From positions 248,001 to 312,000 of the forward strand of contig CP076020.1 in the NCBI GenBank assembly GCA_018622675.1: a stretch of DNA of 64,000 nucleotides, read 5' to 3'. The notes beneath the pieces were generated by a model that was not told where the DNA came from, searched no databases, and was given only the letters and a program-made list of their open reading frames with translations. Below, in pieces: positions 28,068-35,450 of the stretch (positions are counted from its first letter, which is position 1; the number at the start of each line of letters is the position of its first letter). This stretch comes from Mycoplasmatota bacterium. Lineage in GTDB: Bacteria > Bacillota_I > Bacilli_A > Izemoplasmatales > Hujiaoplasmataceae. Both the position numbers and the translations under genes were made by a program.

Positions 28068-28871
28068 TTAATTAAGTACTTCATGGATAAATTTTTGAAC
28101 AATGTCTGAATCAAATTGTGTGCCTGAGTGTTTTATTAATTCCTTCATAGCTTCTTCTTTAGTCAACGCTTTCTTGTAGGGTCTGTCTGATGTCATCGCT
28201 TCATAAGCGTCTGTTACAGATACTATTTTTGCTAAATAAGGGATTTGGTCTTCTTTTAACTGATCAGGATAGCCTGAGCCATCAATTCTTTCATGGTGTG
28301 ATCTAGCTATCATAGAAATATCTTTGAATTGATCATTTGTATTTAAGATATCATAGCCCATTAGGGTGTGAGATTTCATAATGACCCATTCCTCAGGACT
28401 TAATGATGCATTTTTATTTAATATATGATTAGGGATGGATGTTTTTCCTATATCATGTAATAACCCTGCTAATTCAAGACGTTCTAACTTTTTTCCCTTA
28501 ATACCGAGTGCTCTTCCAAGTTGAAAGCAATATTTTGCTACATTTATTGAATGTTCTTCAATAATAAATGGGTGACTCTGATATCTTTCAAAGATTTTTT
28601 GAGAATAAAAATCAGGTTCATAATTTTGTGCGTATTTGTTAAAGAATAATGGAAATGTATAAATACCTTTTAAATATTGATTATTCAATGAATAATAATG
28701 ATATTGCCATAGATTATAGTTATAGAGAATATCCAAAACTGATTCTTTGTAAGTTGAAAACTTCACTGTTTTTTTAGATTTAGATTTTATATGTGTTGGG
28801 TAATATTTTGATGTATAGACTAAATCATTGATATTAACATAACATTGTGTATTTAATTTTCTATGAATCAT
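28068..28871 (-). CDS. HD-GYP c-di-GMP phosphodiesterase, putative target of the peptide circuit
   Basis: 267 residues. HD-GYP domains hydrolyse cyclic di-GMP. All metal and signature residues are present: H107, H139-D140 in LLHDIGK, K143, H168, H192-H193 in SHHERIDGSGYP with the GYP at 200-202, and D221. Residues 1-100 have no sensor domain that I recognise and no membrane helix, so control is likely at transcription. A 23-bp element (29007-29029), identical to one before the peptide gene at 30077, lies 136 bases upstream of the start in the same relative orientation. AAAGGA precedes the ATG. Confidence 0.92.
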   Translation of the reverse strand: MIHRKLNTQCYVNINDLVYTSKYYPTHIKSKSKKTVKFSTYKESVLDILYNYNLWQYHYYSLNNQYLKGIYTFPLFFNKYAQNYEPDFYSQKIFERYQSHPFIIEEHSINVAKYCFQLGRALGIKGKKLERLELAGLLHDIGKTSIPNHILNKNASLSPEEWVIMKSHTLMGYDILNTNDQFKDISMIARSHHERIDGSGYPDQLKEDQIPYLAKIVSVTDAYEAMTSDRPYKKALTKEEAMKELIKHSGTQFDSDIVQKFIHEVLN

Positions 28872-28963
28872 TGAAATCCTTTGCCATATAAAATCTTTCT
28901 ATAAAAATATAGACTAATGGCACAATATAATTATTTTTCATCTTATACACCTTCTATTCTTTA

Positions 28964-28974
28964 CAAAACTCACA
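28964..28974 (+). repeat. CAAAACTCACA motif, copy 1
   Basis: An 11-base motif found exactly three times in the locus: here, at 30410 and at 30501, always on the plus strand and directly after a TTxxCA-like hexamer. This copy lies in the leader or promoter region of the HD-GYP gene. Confidence 0.5.
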
Positions 28975-29006
28975 CCTATATTTTCTTACAGATGACACAT
29001 TAAAAC

Positions 29007-29029
29007 AACGGCGGATATGTCATACTTTT
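29007..29029 (-). promoter_or_regulatory. 23-bp operator-like element upstream of the HD-GYP gene
   Basis: Read on the minus strand it contains AGTATGACATATCCGCCGTT and is identical over 23 bases to 29984-30006. Its core TATG-A-CATA is a small palindrome. It lies beyond the regulator's terminator, so it belongs to the HD-GYP promoter region. See 29984. Confidence 0.75.
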
Positions 29030-29040
29030 AATAAAAATAT

Positions 29041-29071
29041 AAAAAAAAGGAGGAATTTTACTCAAATTCCT
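29041..29071 (-). terminator. Terminator of the RRNPP-type regulator gene
   Basis: On the minus strand, AAGGAATTT pairs with AAATTCCTCC across the stop codon region, followed by eight T. It separates the regulator transcript from the HD-GYP gene. Confidence 0.7.
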
Positions 29072-29969
29072 TCTTTATCTTATCGATAATAAATTCTTTA
29101 GCATTTATTTTTGTATCTTTTTCGATGTTCTTAAAAAAGATTTCTCTTTTGTAAGCATCTACTAAAAATAAAGTATAAATCGTTTGTGTTAATGCTTCTT
29201 CAAATTCCTTTTCCTTTTTCATAGCGTGATAGGCTAAGGATTTATAATAATAGAAATACTCTAATGAATAATAAGAATAATTTTTTTGTGCAGCTTCAAT
29301 TGCGATATTGGCAATTTCTATTAATTCTTCAAATCTTGCAAGCCGACCTAGGTTTTTAGTGATCCAAAAGTAAACTTGAAAATTAAAAATAGCTTTACCA
29401 CTTAAAAGCAATTTATTGTTTTTTCTTAATTGATTGACTTTATTTAAAATAATTTCTCTATCAGAGTCACTATATTCCATAATGACACCAAGGATGAATA
29501 ATTCACTATCATGGAGAATTTGCTTTTTCATGGTATTATCAAAATCAATTTTCTCTTTAAGTTTTTCAATCATATCGAGATTTGTAATTTTATTTTGATA
29601 AAAATCTAATAGTACTTTGGATAAAAAATAAAATAACAAACTTTCGTTATCGATTAATAATAAGTTTTTATGTTTTCTTAATAAAGTGTTAGCTTCTTTA
29701 AAACGTTTTCTTATGACTAAGTTGTATATATCTAAAACAATTTCTTTTTCGGCTTGAGCATGTGCTTGGTAAGAAGAGATGATTTTTAGTAAAGGAATTT
29801 CTAATTTGTTGGCTAATTTATTTAAAATATCAAATGGAATTTCGGATTCTCCATTTCTATACCTATAGTATTGTCTTTGAGATACAACTTCAAAAAGGTA
29901 GGTACTCTGCGACATTTTGCGATCAAATCTTAAATTATCCATATAATTTAGTAATTTTTGTGTATCCAT
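29058..29969 (-). CDS. RRNPP-type (Rgg/PlcR-like) peptide-sensing transcription regulator
   Basis: 303 residues. Residues 1-60 are an atypical XRE helix-turn-helix (MSQSTYLFEVVSQRQYYRYRNGESEIPFDILNKLANKLEIP); the rest is an all-helical, repeat-like domain typical of the peptide-binding TPR repeats of Rgg, PlcR, PrgX and ComR. Such proteins bind short imported peptides and change promoter binding. The start is ATG 29969, just after a strong AAAGGAGG; longer forms would run through the 23-bp element. It is divergent from a repeat-peptide gene at 30077, and the 23-bp element sits 15 bases before its start, so autoregulation is likely. Confidence 0.85.
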   Translation of the reverse strand: MDTQKLLNYMDNLRFDRKMSQSTYLFEVVSQRQYYRYRNGESEIPFDILNKLANKLEIPLLKIISSYQAHAQAEKEIVLDIYNLVIRKRFKEANTLLRKHKNLLLIDNESLLFYFLSKVLLDFYQNKITNLDMIEKLKEKIDFDNTMKKQILHDSELFILGVIMEYSDSDREIILNKVNQLRKNNKLLLSGKAIFNFQVYFWITKNLGRLARFEELIEIANIAIEAAQKNYSYYSLEYFYYYKSLAYHAMKKEKEFEEALTQTIYTLFLVDAYKREIFFKNIEKDTKINAKEFIIDKIKKEFE

Positions 29970-29983
29970 AGGACCTCCTTTTG

Positions 29984-30006
29984 AAAAGTATGACATATCC
30001 GCCGTT
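29984..30006 (+). promoter_or_regulatory. 23-bp operator-like element between regulator and peptide gene
   Basis: Plus strand AGTATGACATATCCGCCGTT plus three leading A. An exact inverted copy is at 29007-29029, about 960 bases away across the regulator gene. Both copies have the same orientation relative to the gene they precede (peptide gene here, HD-GYP there). The palindromic core TATGACATA resembles the ends of the PlcR box (TATG...CATA). It covers the leader of the regulator gene and lies where an activator would bind for the peptide promoter. Confidence 0.8.
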
Positions 30007-30028
30007 TTCATTCATATCTATTACTGCT

Positions 30029-30063
30029 AATATATAAATATATTTGAAATATATTTATATATT
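30029..30063 (+). promoter_or_regulatory. 15-bp perfect inverted repeat before the peptide gene
   Basis: AATATATAAATATAT (30029-30043), loop TTGAA, ATATATTTATATATT (30049-30063), directly upstream of the AGGGGTGGAG ribosome site. It can act as an RNA hairpin in the leader or as a second protein site; its A/T composition also overlaps possible -10 boxes. Confidence 0.6.
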
Positions 30064-30076
30064 AGGGGTGGAGAAA

Positions 30077-30334
30077 ATGAAAAAAGTTTTAATGTTTTTA
30101 GTATTAGTAGCTTTAATGTTTGCGATAAATAGTAATTACAAAACAGACCTAGTTAATAATGATGTAGAAGTCTTGGGCTTCGAAGATGATGACCTACCAG
30201 ATTTAGTCTTCTTAGGTTTTGAAGATGATGATCTACCAGACTTAGTATTCTTAGGTTTTGAAGATGATGATCTACCAGATTTAGTTTTTTTAGGTTTTGA
30301 AGATGATGATCTACCAGATTTAGTCTTTTTGTAA
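30077..30334 (+). CDS. Exported precursor of four tandem 13-residue peptides, putative pheromone
   Basis: 85 residues. Residues 1-18 (MKKVLMFLVLVALMFAIN) are a signal-like hydrophobic segment; a short spacer follows; then LGFEDDDLPDLVF occurs four times without any amino-acid change (33-45, 46-58, 59-71, 72-84) plus a final Leu. The four 39-base copies differ at several bases, all silent, so selection acts on the peptide. The gene is divergent from the RRNPP-type regulator, as pheromone genes often are. I infer a secreted multi-copy signal precursor, like yeast alpha-factor in layout. Alternatives are a bacteriocin or a surface protein. ATG 30077 is chosen because of the GGGGTGGAG just upstream. 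Confidence 0.8.
   Translation: MKKVLMFLVLVALMFAINSNYKTDLVNNDVEVLGFEDDDLPDLVFLGFEDDDLPDLVFLGFEDDDLPDLVFLGFEDDDLPDLVFL
30173..30328 (+). repeat. Four 39-bp tandem repeats coding the 13-residue unit
   Basis: Units at 30173-30211, 30212-30250, 30251-30289 and 30290-30328. Unit 1 differs from unit 2 at six bases, unit 2 from unit 3 at three, unit 3 from unit 4 at one. Every difference is synonymous. Confidence 0.95.
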
Positions 30335-30705
30335 TAGTTAATCAATTTACTCTTTAACATTTATTATTTTAATATTTCTTTCTTTTATATGCAAGTATCT
30401 ATTATATTGCAAAACTCACAATTTCTTTATAATCGAACAAGCTTAAATACGAAATATTAATGTTGATTAGTGTTTATACTTATTTATTCTTTTATTTTAA
30501 CAAAACTCACACATTATTAATATAAATGAATAAAGATGCAGCATGAGAATGCTGCTTTAAGTATGTTGTTTATAATTATATCATATAAAATCTATTATTT
30601 TTAAATGATATTGTTAATGAATAAAATAAGGATCTTCTTTTTAAGCATCTGTTTAAGGGTAATTTTACTTAAAATGTTGTATAATGTAATAAGGTGGTGA
30701 TTTTA
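30335..30705. other. Non-coding region with two CAAAACTCACA motifs and a GCAGCAT hairpin
   Basis: No gene seen. CAAAACTCACA occurs at 30410-30420 and 30501-30511, each just after a -35-like hexamer (TTGCAA 30407, TTAACA 30497) and followed by TATAAT (30428, spacing 15) or TATAAA (30521, spacing 18). A tight hairpin GCAGCAT-GAGA-ATGCTGC (30538-30555) would lie at the start of the second transcript. TATAAT at 30680-30685 probably serves psuK. Confidence 0.5.
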
Positions 30706-31662
30706 TTGAGTGTGAATAATAATTGTATTCTTTGTATTGGCGCCTGTAATATTGATTACAAATTTAAAGCGAAGAGTAAGATGATAAAAAAAACATCTAA
30801 TCCTGTAGATTCTAAGATGTCTTATGGCGGAGTGATTAGGAATGTAGGAGAAAACCTAAGTCGATTAAAGCAAAATGTATCGTTAATGACAATGGTTGGA
30901 GATGATTTGCTTGGAGACAAGCTTAGATTAGATTTGAAAGAGTATATGGATATCTCTCTTGTAGATAGAATAAGTCATCAGTCAACCGGTCAATATTATG
31001 CGGTGATGAATATAAATGGCGATATGGATATTGCCTATGCGAATATGTCAATATATGATCGTATGAACCAAGAATGGATTCAAAGGCATGCGTCTGATTT
31101 GATGAATTACCAGCAAGTTATTGTAGACCTAAATGTTCAAAAGAGTGGGCTTGTTAAATTGATAGATTTATCTAGAAGTAAAGCATTTCCTTTAACGGTT
31201 ATTGGTGTATCTGGACCCAAGATGAAAAATCTACCTGATGATATTATAGATCTCAATTTAATCATTGTTAATAAAGATGAATCTCAAGCATATTTTAATA
31301 CCGATGAAGAAGATTCTATGATTTTGTGTGATATGTGGTTAAAAAAAGGTGTAAAACAAGTAGTCATAACTTCTGGTAAGCAAAAAGTATCTTTTGGAGA
31401 TAAAGAAGGTATTTACTCACTACCGGTGATTAAAGTTCCGCAAGAGCGAACTGTGGATGTAACAGGTGCAGGAGATGCATTTAGTAGTGGCGTTATTTTA
31501 GCCTTAATGGAAAATAAAAAACTGAGAGACGCCGTATTTTATGGGATGGTCAATGCAAGTATGACTATTCAATGTGAAGATTCAGTCAGAAAAAATATGA
31601 ATTATCATCAATTTATTCAGGAGGTAAATGAAAATGAAAAATTATTTGGATATAAAAAATGA
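30706..31662 (+). CDS. psuK: PfkB-family sugar kinase, probable pseudouridine kinase
   Basis: 318 residues. Phosphorylates pseudouridine to its 5'-phosphate. PfkB features: N-terminal CIGACNIDYKFK, GGVIRNVGENLSRL, and the C-terminal anion-hole signature TVDVTGAGDAFSSG. The assignment to pseudouridine rests on the overlapping psuG gene. Start chosen at TTG 30706, 6 bases after AAGGTGGTG; GTG codons at 30694 and 30697 lie inside that site. The last 29 bases overlap psuG. Confidence 0.85.
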   Translation: MSVNNNCILCIGACNIDYKFKAKSKMIKKTSNPVDSKMSYGGVIRNVGENLSRLKQNVSLMTMVGDDLLGDKLRLDLKEYMDISLVDRISHQSTGQYYAVMNINGDMDIAYANMSIYDRMNQEWIQRHASDLMNYQQVIVDLNVQKSGLVKLIDLSRSKAFPLTVIGVSGPKMKNLPDDIIDLNLIIVNKDESQAYFNTDEEDSMILCDMWLKKGVKQVVITSGKQKVSFGDKEGIYSLPVIKVPQERTVDVTGAGDAFSSGVILALMENKKLRDAVFYGMVNASMTIQCEDSVRKNMNYHQFIQEVNENEKLFGYKK

Positions 31663-32548
31663 AGTGAAAGAAGCTTTAGACAAGGGTAAAGCAGTAGTGG
31701 CCTTAGAATCAACAATTATATCTCATGGTATGCCTTATCCACAAAATGTGGAAATGGCAAAGAAAGTTGAAAATATTATTAGAGAAGAAGGAGCCGTTCC
31801 GGCGACTATAGCTATAATGAATGGCAGGATAAAAATTGGTCTAACTGATAGTGATTTAGAACAATTAGCAAAAGAAGAACATGTTGAAAAAGTATCAAGG
31901 CGTGATCTAGCCAGTGTTATTACAAGAAAAGTCATGGGCGCAACAACTGTTGCTTCAACGATGATCTGTGCCAATATGGCTGGAATTAAATTCTTTGTTA
32001 CAGGCGGTATCGGTGGCGTGCATAGAGGTTATGAATCAACATTAGATGTTTCAGCTGACTTAGAGGAATTATCAAAAACTAATGTGACTGTTATTTGTGC
32101 CGGTGCCAAAGCTATATTAGACTTACCAAGAACGATGGAGTATTTAGAAACGAAAGGTGTTCCAGTTGTTGGTTATCAAACGAAAGTATTACCTGCATTT
32201 TATACTAGAGAAAGTGAATTATCATTATCTTTAAGTGTTGATACGGCTAAAGAACTTGCAGAGTTAATCTTTACAAAAGATCACTTATCTTTAACGGGTG
32301 GAGTATTGGTTGCTAATCCAATTCCAGAATCATCATCTTTATCATCAAGCTATATCAATGGTATCATTGATTTAGCGATCAAAGAAAGTCAAAAAGATGG
32401 AATAGAAGGTAAAGATGTCACGCCATATTTATTAGCGAAGATTGTTGAAAAAACCCAAGGAAAGAGTTTAGAAGCTAATTTAGCTCTAGTATATAACAAT
32501 GCACGAGTGGGAGCTAAAATAGCGGTTGAATACGCTCAATTAAAATAA
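31634..32548 (+). CDS. psuG: Pseudouridine-5'-phosphate glycosidase
   Basis: 304 residues, full length. Splits pseudouridine 5'-phosphate into uracil and ribose 5-phosphate. Family blocks are obvious: VVALESTIISHGMPYPQN, GAVPATIAIMNGRIKIGL, KVSRRDLASVI, FVTGGIGGVHRG, DVSADLEEL, CAGAKAILDLPRTMEYLET, GYQTKVLPAFY and a C-terminal GKSLEANLALVYNNARVGAKIA. CAGGAGGT lies 8 bases before ATG 31634. Follows psuK with overlap, forming the two-step pathway. Confidence 0.95.
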   Translation: MKNYLDIKNEVKEALDKGKAVVALESTIISHGMPYPQNVEMAKKVENIIREEGAVPATIAIMNGRIKIGLTDSDLEQLAKEEHVEKVSRRDLASVITRKVMGATTVASTMICANMAGIKFFVTGGIGGVHRGYESTLDVSADLEELSKTNVTVICAGAKAILDLPRTMEYLETKGVPVVGYQTKVLPAFYTRESELSLSLSVDTAKELAELIFTKDHLSLTGGVLVANPIPESSSLSSSYINGIIDLAIKESQKDGIEGKDVTPYLLAKIVEKTQGKSLEANLALVYNNARVGAKIAVEYAQLK

Positions 32549-32570
32549 ATAAAAAATAGAAGGTAATCTT

Positions 32571-32915
32571 ATGCAAATATGTTGGAATTGTAAGAAAGAA
32601 GTAGACGATTTGGCAAGGTTTTGTATGCATTGTGGAAGTGCGCTAGACGATCGTTTATTCGAGAAAAGTGATGTTAAAAAAACTGAGAGCGGAAAGTTTA
32701 TTTCTACTTGGACTTTAGTCTTTGGCATTTTAAGTATTTGGCCCTTTATCATTGTAAGTTCTGCGCTAGGTGTCATGTCATATATTTTGTCAAAAAAATA
32801 TAAAAACAATCCATATGAAAATAGAGCGAGATTAGGCTTCGCTTTATCTATAGGATCGCTATTATTCTACATTGCAGGAATGATTATGATTATAGTGGTC
32901 GTTGTAACTGCGTAG
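32571..32915 (+). CDS. Zinc-ribbon membrane protein (DUF4190-like)
   Basis: 114 residues. A short zinc ribbon at the N-terminus (C4-x2-C7, then C-x2-C in RFCMHCGSAL) is joined to two membrane helices, WTLVFGILSIWPFIIVSSALGVMSYIL and LGFALSIGSLLFYIAGMIMIIVVVV, an arrangement common in DUF4190 proteins. Role unknown. It follows psuG by 22 bases, so it may be co-transcribed. Confidence 0.75.
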   Translation: MQICWNCKKEVDDLARFCMHCGSALDDRLFEKSDVKKTESGKFISTWTLVFGILSIWPFIIVSSALGVMSYILSKKYKNNPYENRARLGFALSIGSLLFYIAGMIMIIVVVVTA

Positions 32916-32962
32916 ATAAAGAAGAAAATTAACAATTAATTGATATATTTAGATAAAAACAC

Positions 32963-32993
32963 TTGTATTTATTTAAATATAGTGTATTATAAT
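32963..32993 (+). promoter_or_regulatory. Promoter of the cold-shock gene
   Basis: TTGTAT (32963-32968), 19 bases, TATAAT (32988-32993). The transcript would have a leader of about 95 bases, as is usual for cold-shock genes, where the leader folds in a temperature-dependent way. Confidence 0.55.
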
Positions 32994-33095
32994 AGATGAC
33001 GCAATATAAATGTGAAGTAAAATTAAGTTAACAAAGTTACCTAATTATTATAAGCAGTATATTTAAGTCAAATAAATAATAAGGAGGTAACAAAC

Positions 33096-33293
33096 ATGAC
33101 TGGTAAAGTTAAATGGTTCAATGCTGAAAAAGGTTTCGGATTCATCACAACTGAAGACGGGAAAGATGTTTTTGCACATTTCTCTCAAATTCAAAAAGAT
33201 GGTTTCAAATCTTTAGAAGAAGGAGAAGCTGTGAGTTTTGATATTACTGAGGGACAAAAAGGTCCTCAAGCATCAAACATCGTAAGCTTATAA
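33096..33293 (+). CDS. csp: Cold-shock protein (CspA family)
   Basis: 65 residues, a single OB-fold cold-shock domain binding single-stranded RNA and DNA. RNP1 [11 protein letters not shown] and RNP2 [10 protein letters not shown] are both intact. The start [10 protein letters not shown] is canonical. AAGGAGG sits 9 bases before the ATG. The long leader suggests post-transcriptional control. An ISL3-type element begins about 30 bases downstream. Confidence 0.95.
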   Translation: MTGKVKWFNAEKGFGFITTEDGKDVFAHFSQIQKDGFKSLEEGEAVSFDITEGQKGPQASNIVSL

Positions 33294-33354
33294 TTATCAA
33301 CTAAATAGGTTGAATGTCAAGGATAGGGGTCTTTGATGTTTAAGAAAAGAATTT

Positions 33355-33390
33355 AAAGATGATATTTCGTTTGAAGTATCGTCTTTTTCT
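33355..33390 (+). terminator. Hairpin terminator near the left IS end
   Basis: AAAGATGATATTTC (33355-33368) pairs with GAAGTATCGTCTTT (33373-33386), two G-U pairs, then TTCTTTTT. It may belong to the IS end rather than to csp. Confidence 0.65.
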
Positions 33391-33397
33391 TTTTGTT

Positions 33398-34666
33398 TTA
33401 AAGTGAAGTAATAGGGCAATCATTATGAGTTAATGCAAATATTCTTAATCTAAAGTGATCAAAGTTTCTATAGCCAAAGGCTATGCGTTTAATCACTTTG
33501 ATTTTATTGTTCAAACCTTCAATAAAGCCATTGGTTAATTGTTTTTTGTCATAGGTAATAAATGAATTAATAATTTCTTCTTTCCAGTTTTTATAAGTCC
33601 TAGCGACTGTTTTGAATTCAGGTAACTTTGTTTGATATAAGTCATCTATAAATTGATTTATTACATCTCTAGCTTCATAATAAGATGTGCTATGCATCAT
33701 TTCATAGAAGGAATCCTTTAAATCAATCGCCTTTTTCATATCTAGATCAAAGTGTCTTACTTTATCAATAATCTCTCTCGCTGTAATGTGATAACCAAGC
33801 TTATAATCTTTAAAATGCTTGGTTGAAAGATTATAAGTATAAGCCAATATATGTTTCCAATATTTCTTTAAATAATGATATTCATAAGTACCTTTTCGAT
33901 ATTTCTTCATAACCCTTAATCTAACATCTTGAACGGCCCAATACATCTGTCTAATAAAATGATACTTATCAGCGATTAATTTGGCCTTAGGAAAGTATTT
34001 GTGAACCAGTTGTCTATAAGGATCCCATAAGTCTGATATGATGCATTTGACCTTATCTCGCTCTTTTTTGTCAATATGGGAGAAGTAATACTCTAGGTTA
34101 TGTTTTCTTCTGTTAGGGAAAACGTCAATCAGTTTTTTATTGACTGGATCAGTCATAAGAAAAGCATATTTACCATAGCCATGAGATAAATTTTTAAACT
34201 CATCTATACTCAAGACTTCAGGTAAAACTTGCCTCCTAGGTCTAATATGAGTTTTAATGTGTCTCATAACTGTGTGAAATGATATATTTAAATGTCTACC
34301 AACATCTGTGATTGATTGTTTAAATCCATATTCTTTGATAATTAGTTGTTTCGTATAATTACTTATCTTATGATATTTTCTTACAAATTGATTCTCTTCA
34401 GGAAAACGTTTATGACAATCTTTACATAAATATCTTCGCCGCCTATATAGAAGTATCACTTTATATCCTAAATCAAATTGATGTTTTATCTTTCTTATCC
34501 TGTAATCATGAACCCTCTTGGTTAAACAACCACAGTGAGGACAGACATGTTCTCTAATAGGAAGTTCTAATTTAATATACTTAGTCCCTCTTTCTATAGA
34601 AATATCTTTAATAATAATATCTTCATCTTTCAAATTAAATAATTTACTGATATAATGTTCATGCAT
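33398..34666 (-). CDS. ISL3-family transposase
   Basis: 422 residues, complete. N-terminal zinc fingers (CPHCGCLTKRVHDY and CKDCHKRFPEEN), an HTH (SITDVGRHLNISFHTVMRHIK), then the DDE catalytic domain with D in LSIDEF, D in CIISDLWDPY and E in NGFIEGLNNKIK. All residues needed for activity are present. ATG 34666 follows AAAGGGGT. Confidence 0.93.
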   Translation of the reverse strand: MHEHYISKLFNLKDEDIIIKDISIERGTKYIKLELPIREHVCPHCGCLTKRVHDYRIRKIKHQFDLGYKVILLYRRRRYLCKDCHKRFPEENQFVRKYHKISNYTKQLIIKEYGFKQSITDVGRHLNISFHTVMRHIKTHIRPRRQVLPEVLSIDEFKNLSHGYGKYAFLMTDPVNKKLIDVFPNRRKHNLEYYFSHIDKKERDKVKCIISDLWDPYRQLVHKYFPKAKLIADKYHFIRQMYWAVQDVRLRVMKKYRKGTYEYHYLKKYWKHILAYTYNLSTKHFKDYKLGYHITAREIIDKVRHFDLDMKKAIDLKDSFYEMMHSTSYYEARDVINQFIDDLYQTKLPEFKTVARTYKNWKEEIINSFITYDKKQLTNGFIEGLNNKIKVIKRIAFGYRNFDHFRLRIFALTHNDCPITSL

Positions 34667-34981
34667 GAATAGGACCCCTTTCGATTGGTTGTAGGTAACT
34701 TAATTATAAAGGATGATTCCTATTCATGCACTTTTAATTTATAAACATCTTTTTATTAACACCCCTAAGAAAATTATAGAACCACTAAATAAAGGCAATA
34801 TCATTTGATATTGTCTTTTTTTTATCTTTTGAACTAATATAGTATTAATCCAAATTGAAAAGTCTTATATGACAGTCTAATGTATGTTTGATCAATGTAA
34901 AAGATATATAGAATGAATAAAATCATATCTTGTAAGTGCTTATTCATGATATAATATCATTAAGGAAGGCTAGGTGATCTT
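34667..34981. other. Non-coding region with an orphan terminator
   Basis: Contains the right end of the IS and a strong terminator, AAAGGCAATAT (34791-34801) pairing with ATATTGTCTTT (34808-34818) then a T run, that has no gene directly upstream except across the IS. It may be the original csp terminator. TATAAT at 34950-34955 probably serves mgsA. Confidence 0.55.
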
Positions 34982-35344
34982 ATGAGAATAGCATTAATTG
35001 CCCATGATAAAAAGAAAGATGAAATGATTGAGTTTTGTAAAAAACATAAAGATGTTTTAGAACACCACGACTTGGTTGCGACAGGAACTACTGGACTAAA
35101 GGTTGTAGAAGCCACAGGTTTAAAGGTTCATAGGTATAAGTCAGGTCCACTGGGTGGTGACCAAGAGATAGGCGCGCAAGTGGCTAATGGTCAAATAGAT
35201 TTAATATTATTTTTTAGAGACCCTTTAACGCCTCAACCACATGAACCAGATGTATCTGCTTTATTTAGATTGAGTGATGTTTATGAAATACCTTTAGCAT
35301 CCAATATAAAAACAGCTGAATTATTTTTTGAAACATTGAGATAA
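34982..35344 (+). CDS. mgsA: Methylglyoxal synthase
   Basis: 120 residues. Converts dihydroxyacetone phosphate to methylglyoxal and phosphate, a glycolytic bypass. Signature segments: [23 protein letters not shown], the phosphate loop [14 protein letters not shown], and [15 protein letters not shown] with the catalytic aspartates. Shorter than the E. coli enzyme by about 30 residues but of usual size for Firmicutes. Single gene with its own terminator. Confidence 0.95.
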   Translation: MRIALIAHDKKKDEMIEFCKKHKDVLEHHDLVATGTTGLKVVEATGLKVHRYKSGPLGGDQEIGAQVANGQIDLILFFRDPLTPQPHEPDVSALFRLSDVYEIPLASNIKTAELFFETLR

Positions 35345-35346
35345 CC

Positions 35347-35376
35347 AATAACCGATTTTATCGGTTATTTTTTTAT
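35347..35376 (+). terminator. Terminator of mgsA
   Basis: AATAACCGAT, short loop, ATCGGTTATT (35360-35369), then TTTTTTATTTT. Confidence 0.85.
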
Positions 35377-35392
35377 TTTGTGCTTTATTCTT

Positions 35393-35421
35393 TTGTTGAT
35401 GAAGGTATTCTTTGTTATAAT
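35393..35421 (+). promoter_or_regulatory. Promoter of the rbsK operon
   Basis: TTGTTG (35393-35398), 17 bases, TATAAT (35416-35421). Confidence 0.6.
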
Positions 35422-35450
35422 AAGTATAGAATGATGAATGGAGTGATGAC

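Larger units (their letters stand above)
33325..34766 (-). mobile_element. ISL3-family insertion sequence
   Basis: One transposase gene on the minus strand. Candidate ends are AGGGGTCTT at 33325 and, in reverse, AGGGGTGTT ending at 34766; further inside, GATGTTTA recurs on both sides with a shifted spacing. I see no 8-bp target duplication, so the exact borders are uncertain. Confidence 0.6.

Noticed and set aside
29970-30011. Longer N-terminus for the RRNPP-type regulator
   Set aside because: It would run through the 23-bp element and lies upstream of a strong AAAGGAGG that serves ATG 29969.
30136-30360. Minus-strand frame coding a Ser/Lys-rich repeat protein
   Set aside because: It is the shadow of the tandem repeat in the peptide gene; it has no ribosome site, and the silent-only changes favour the plus strand.
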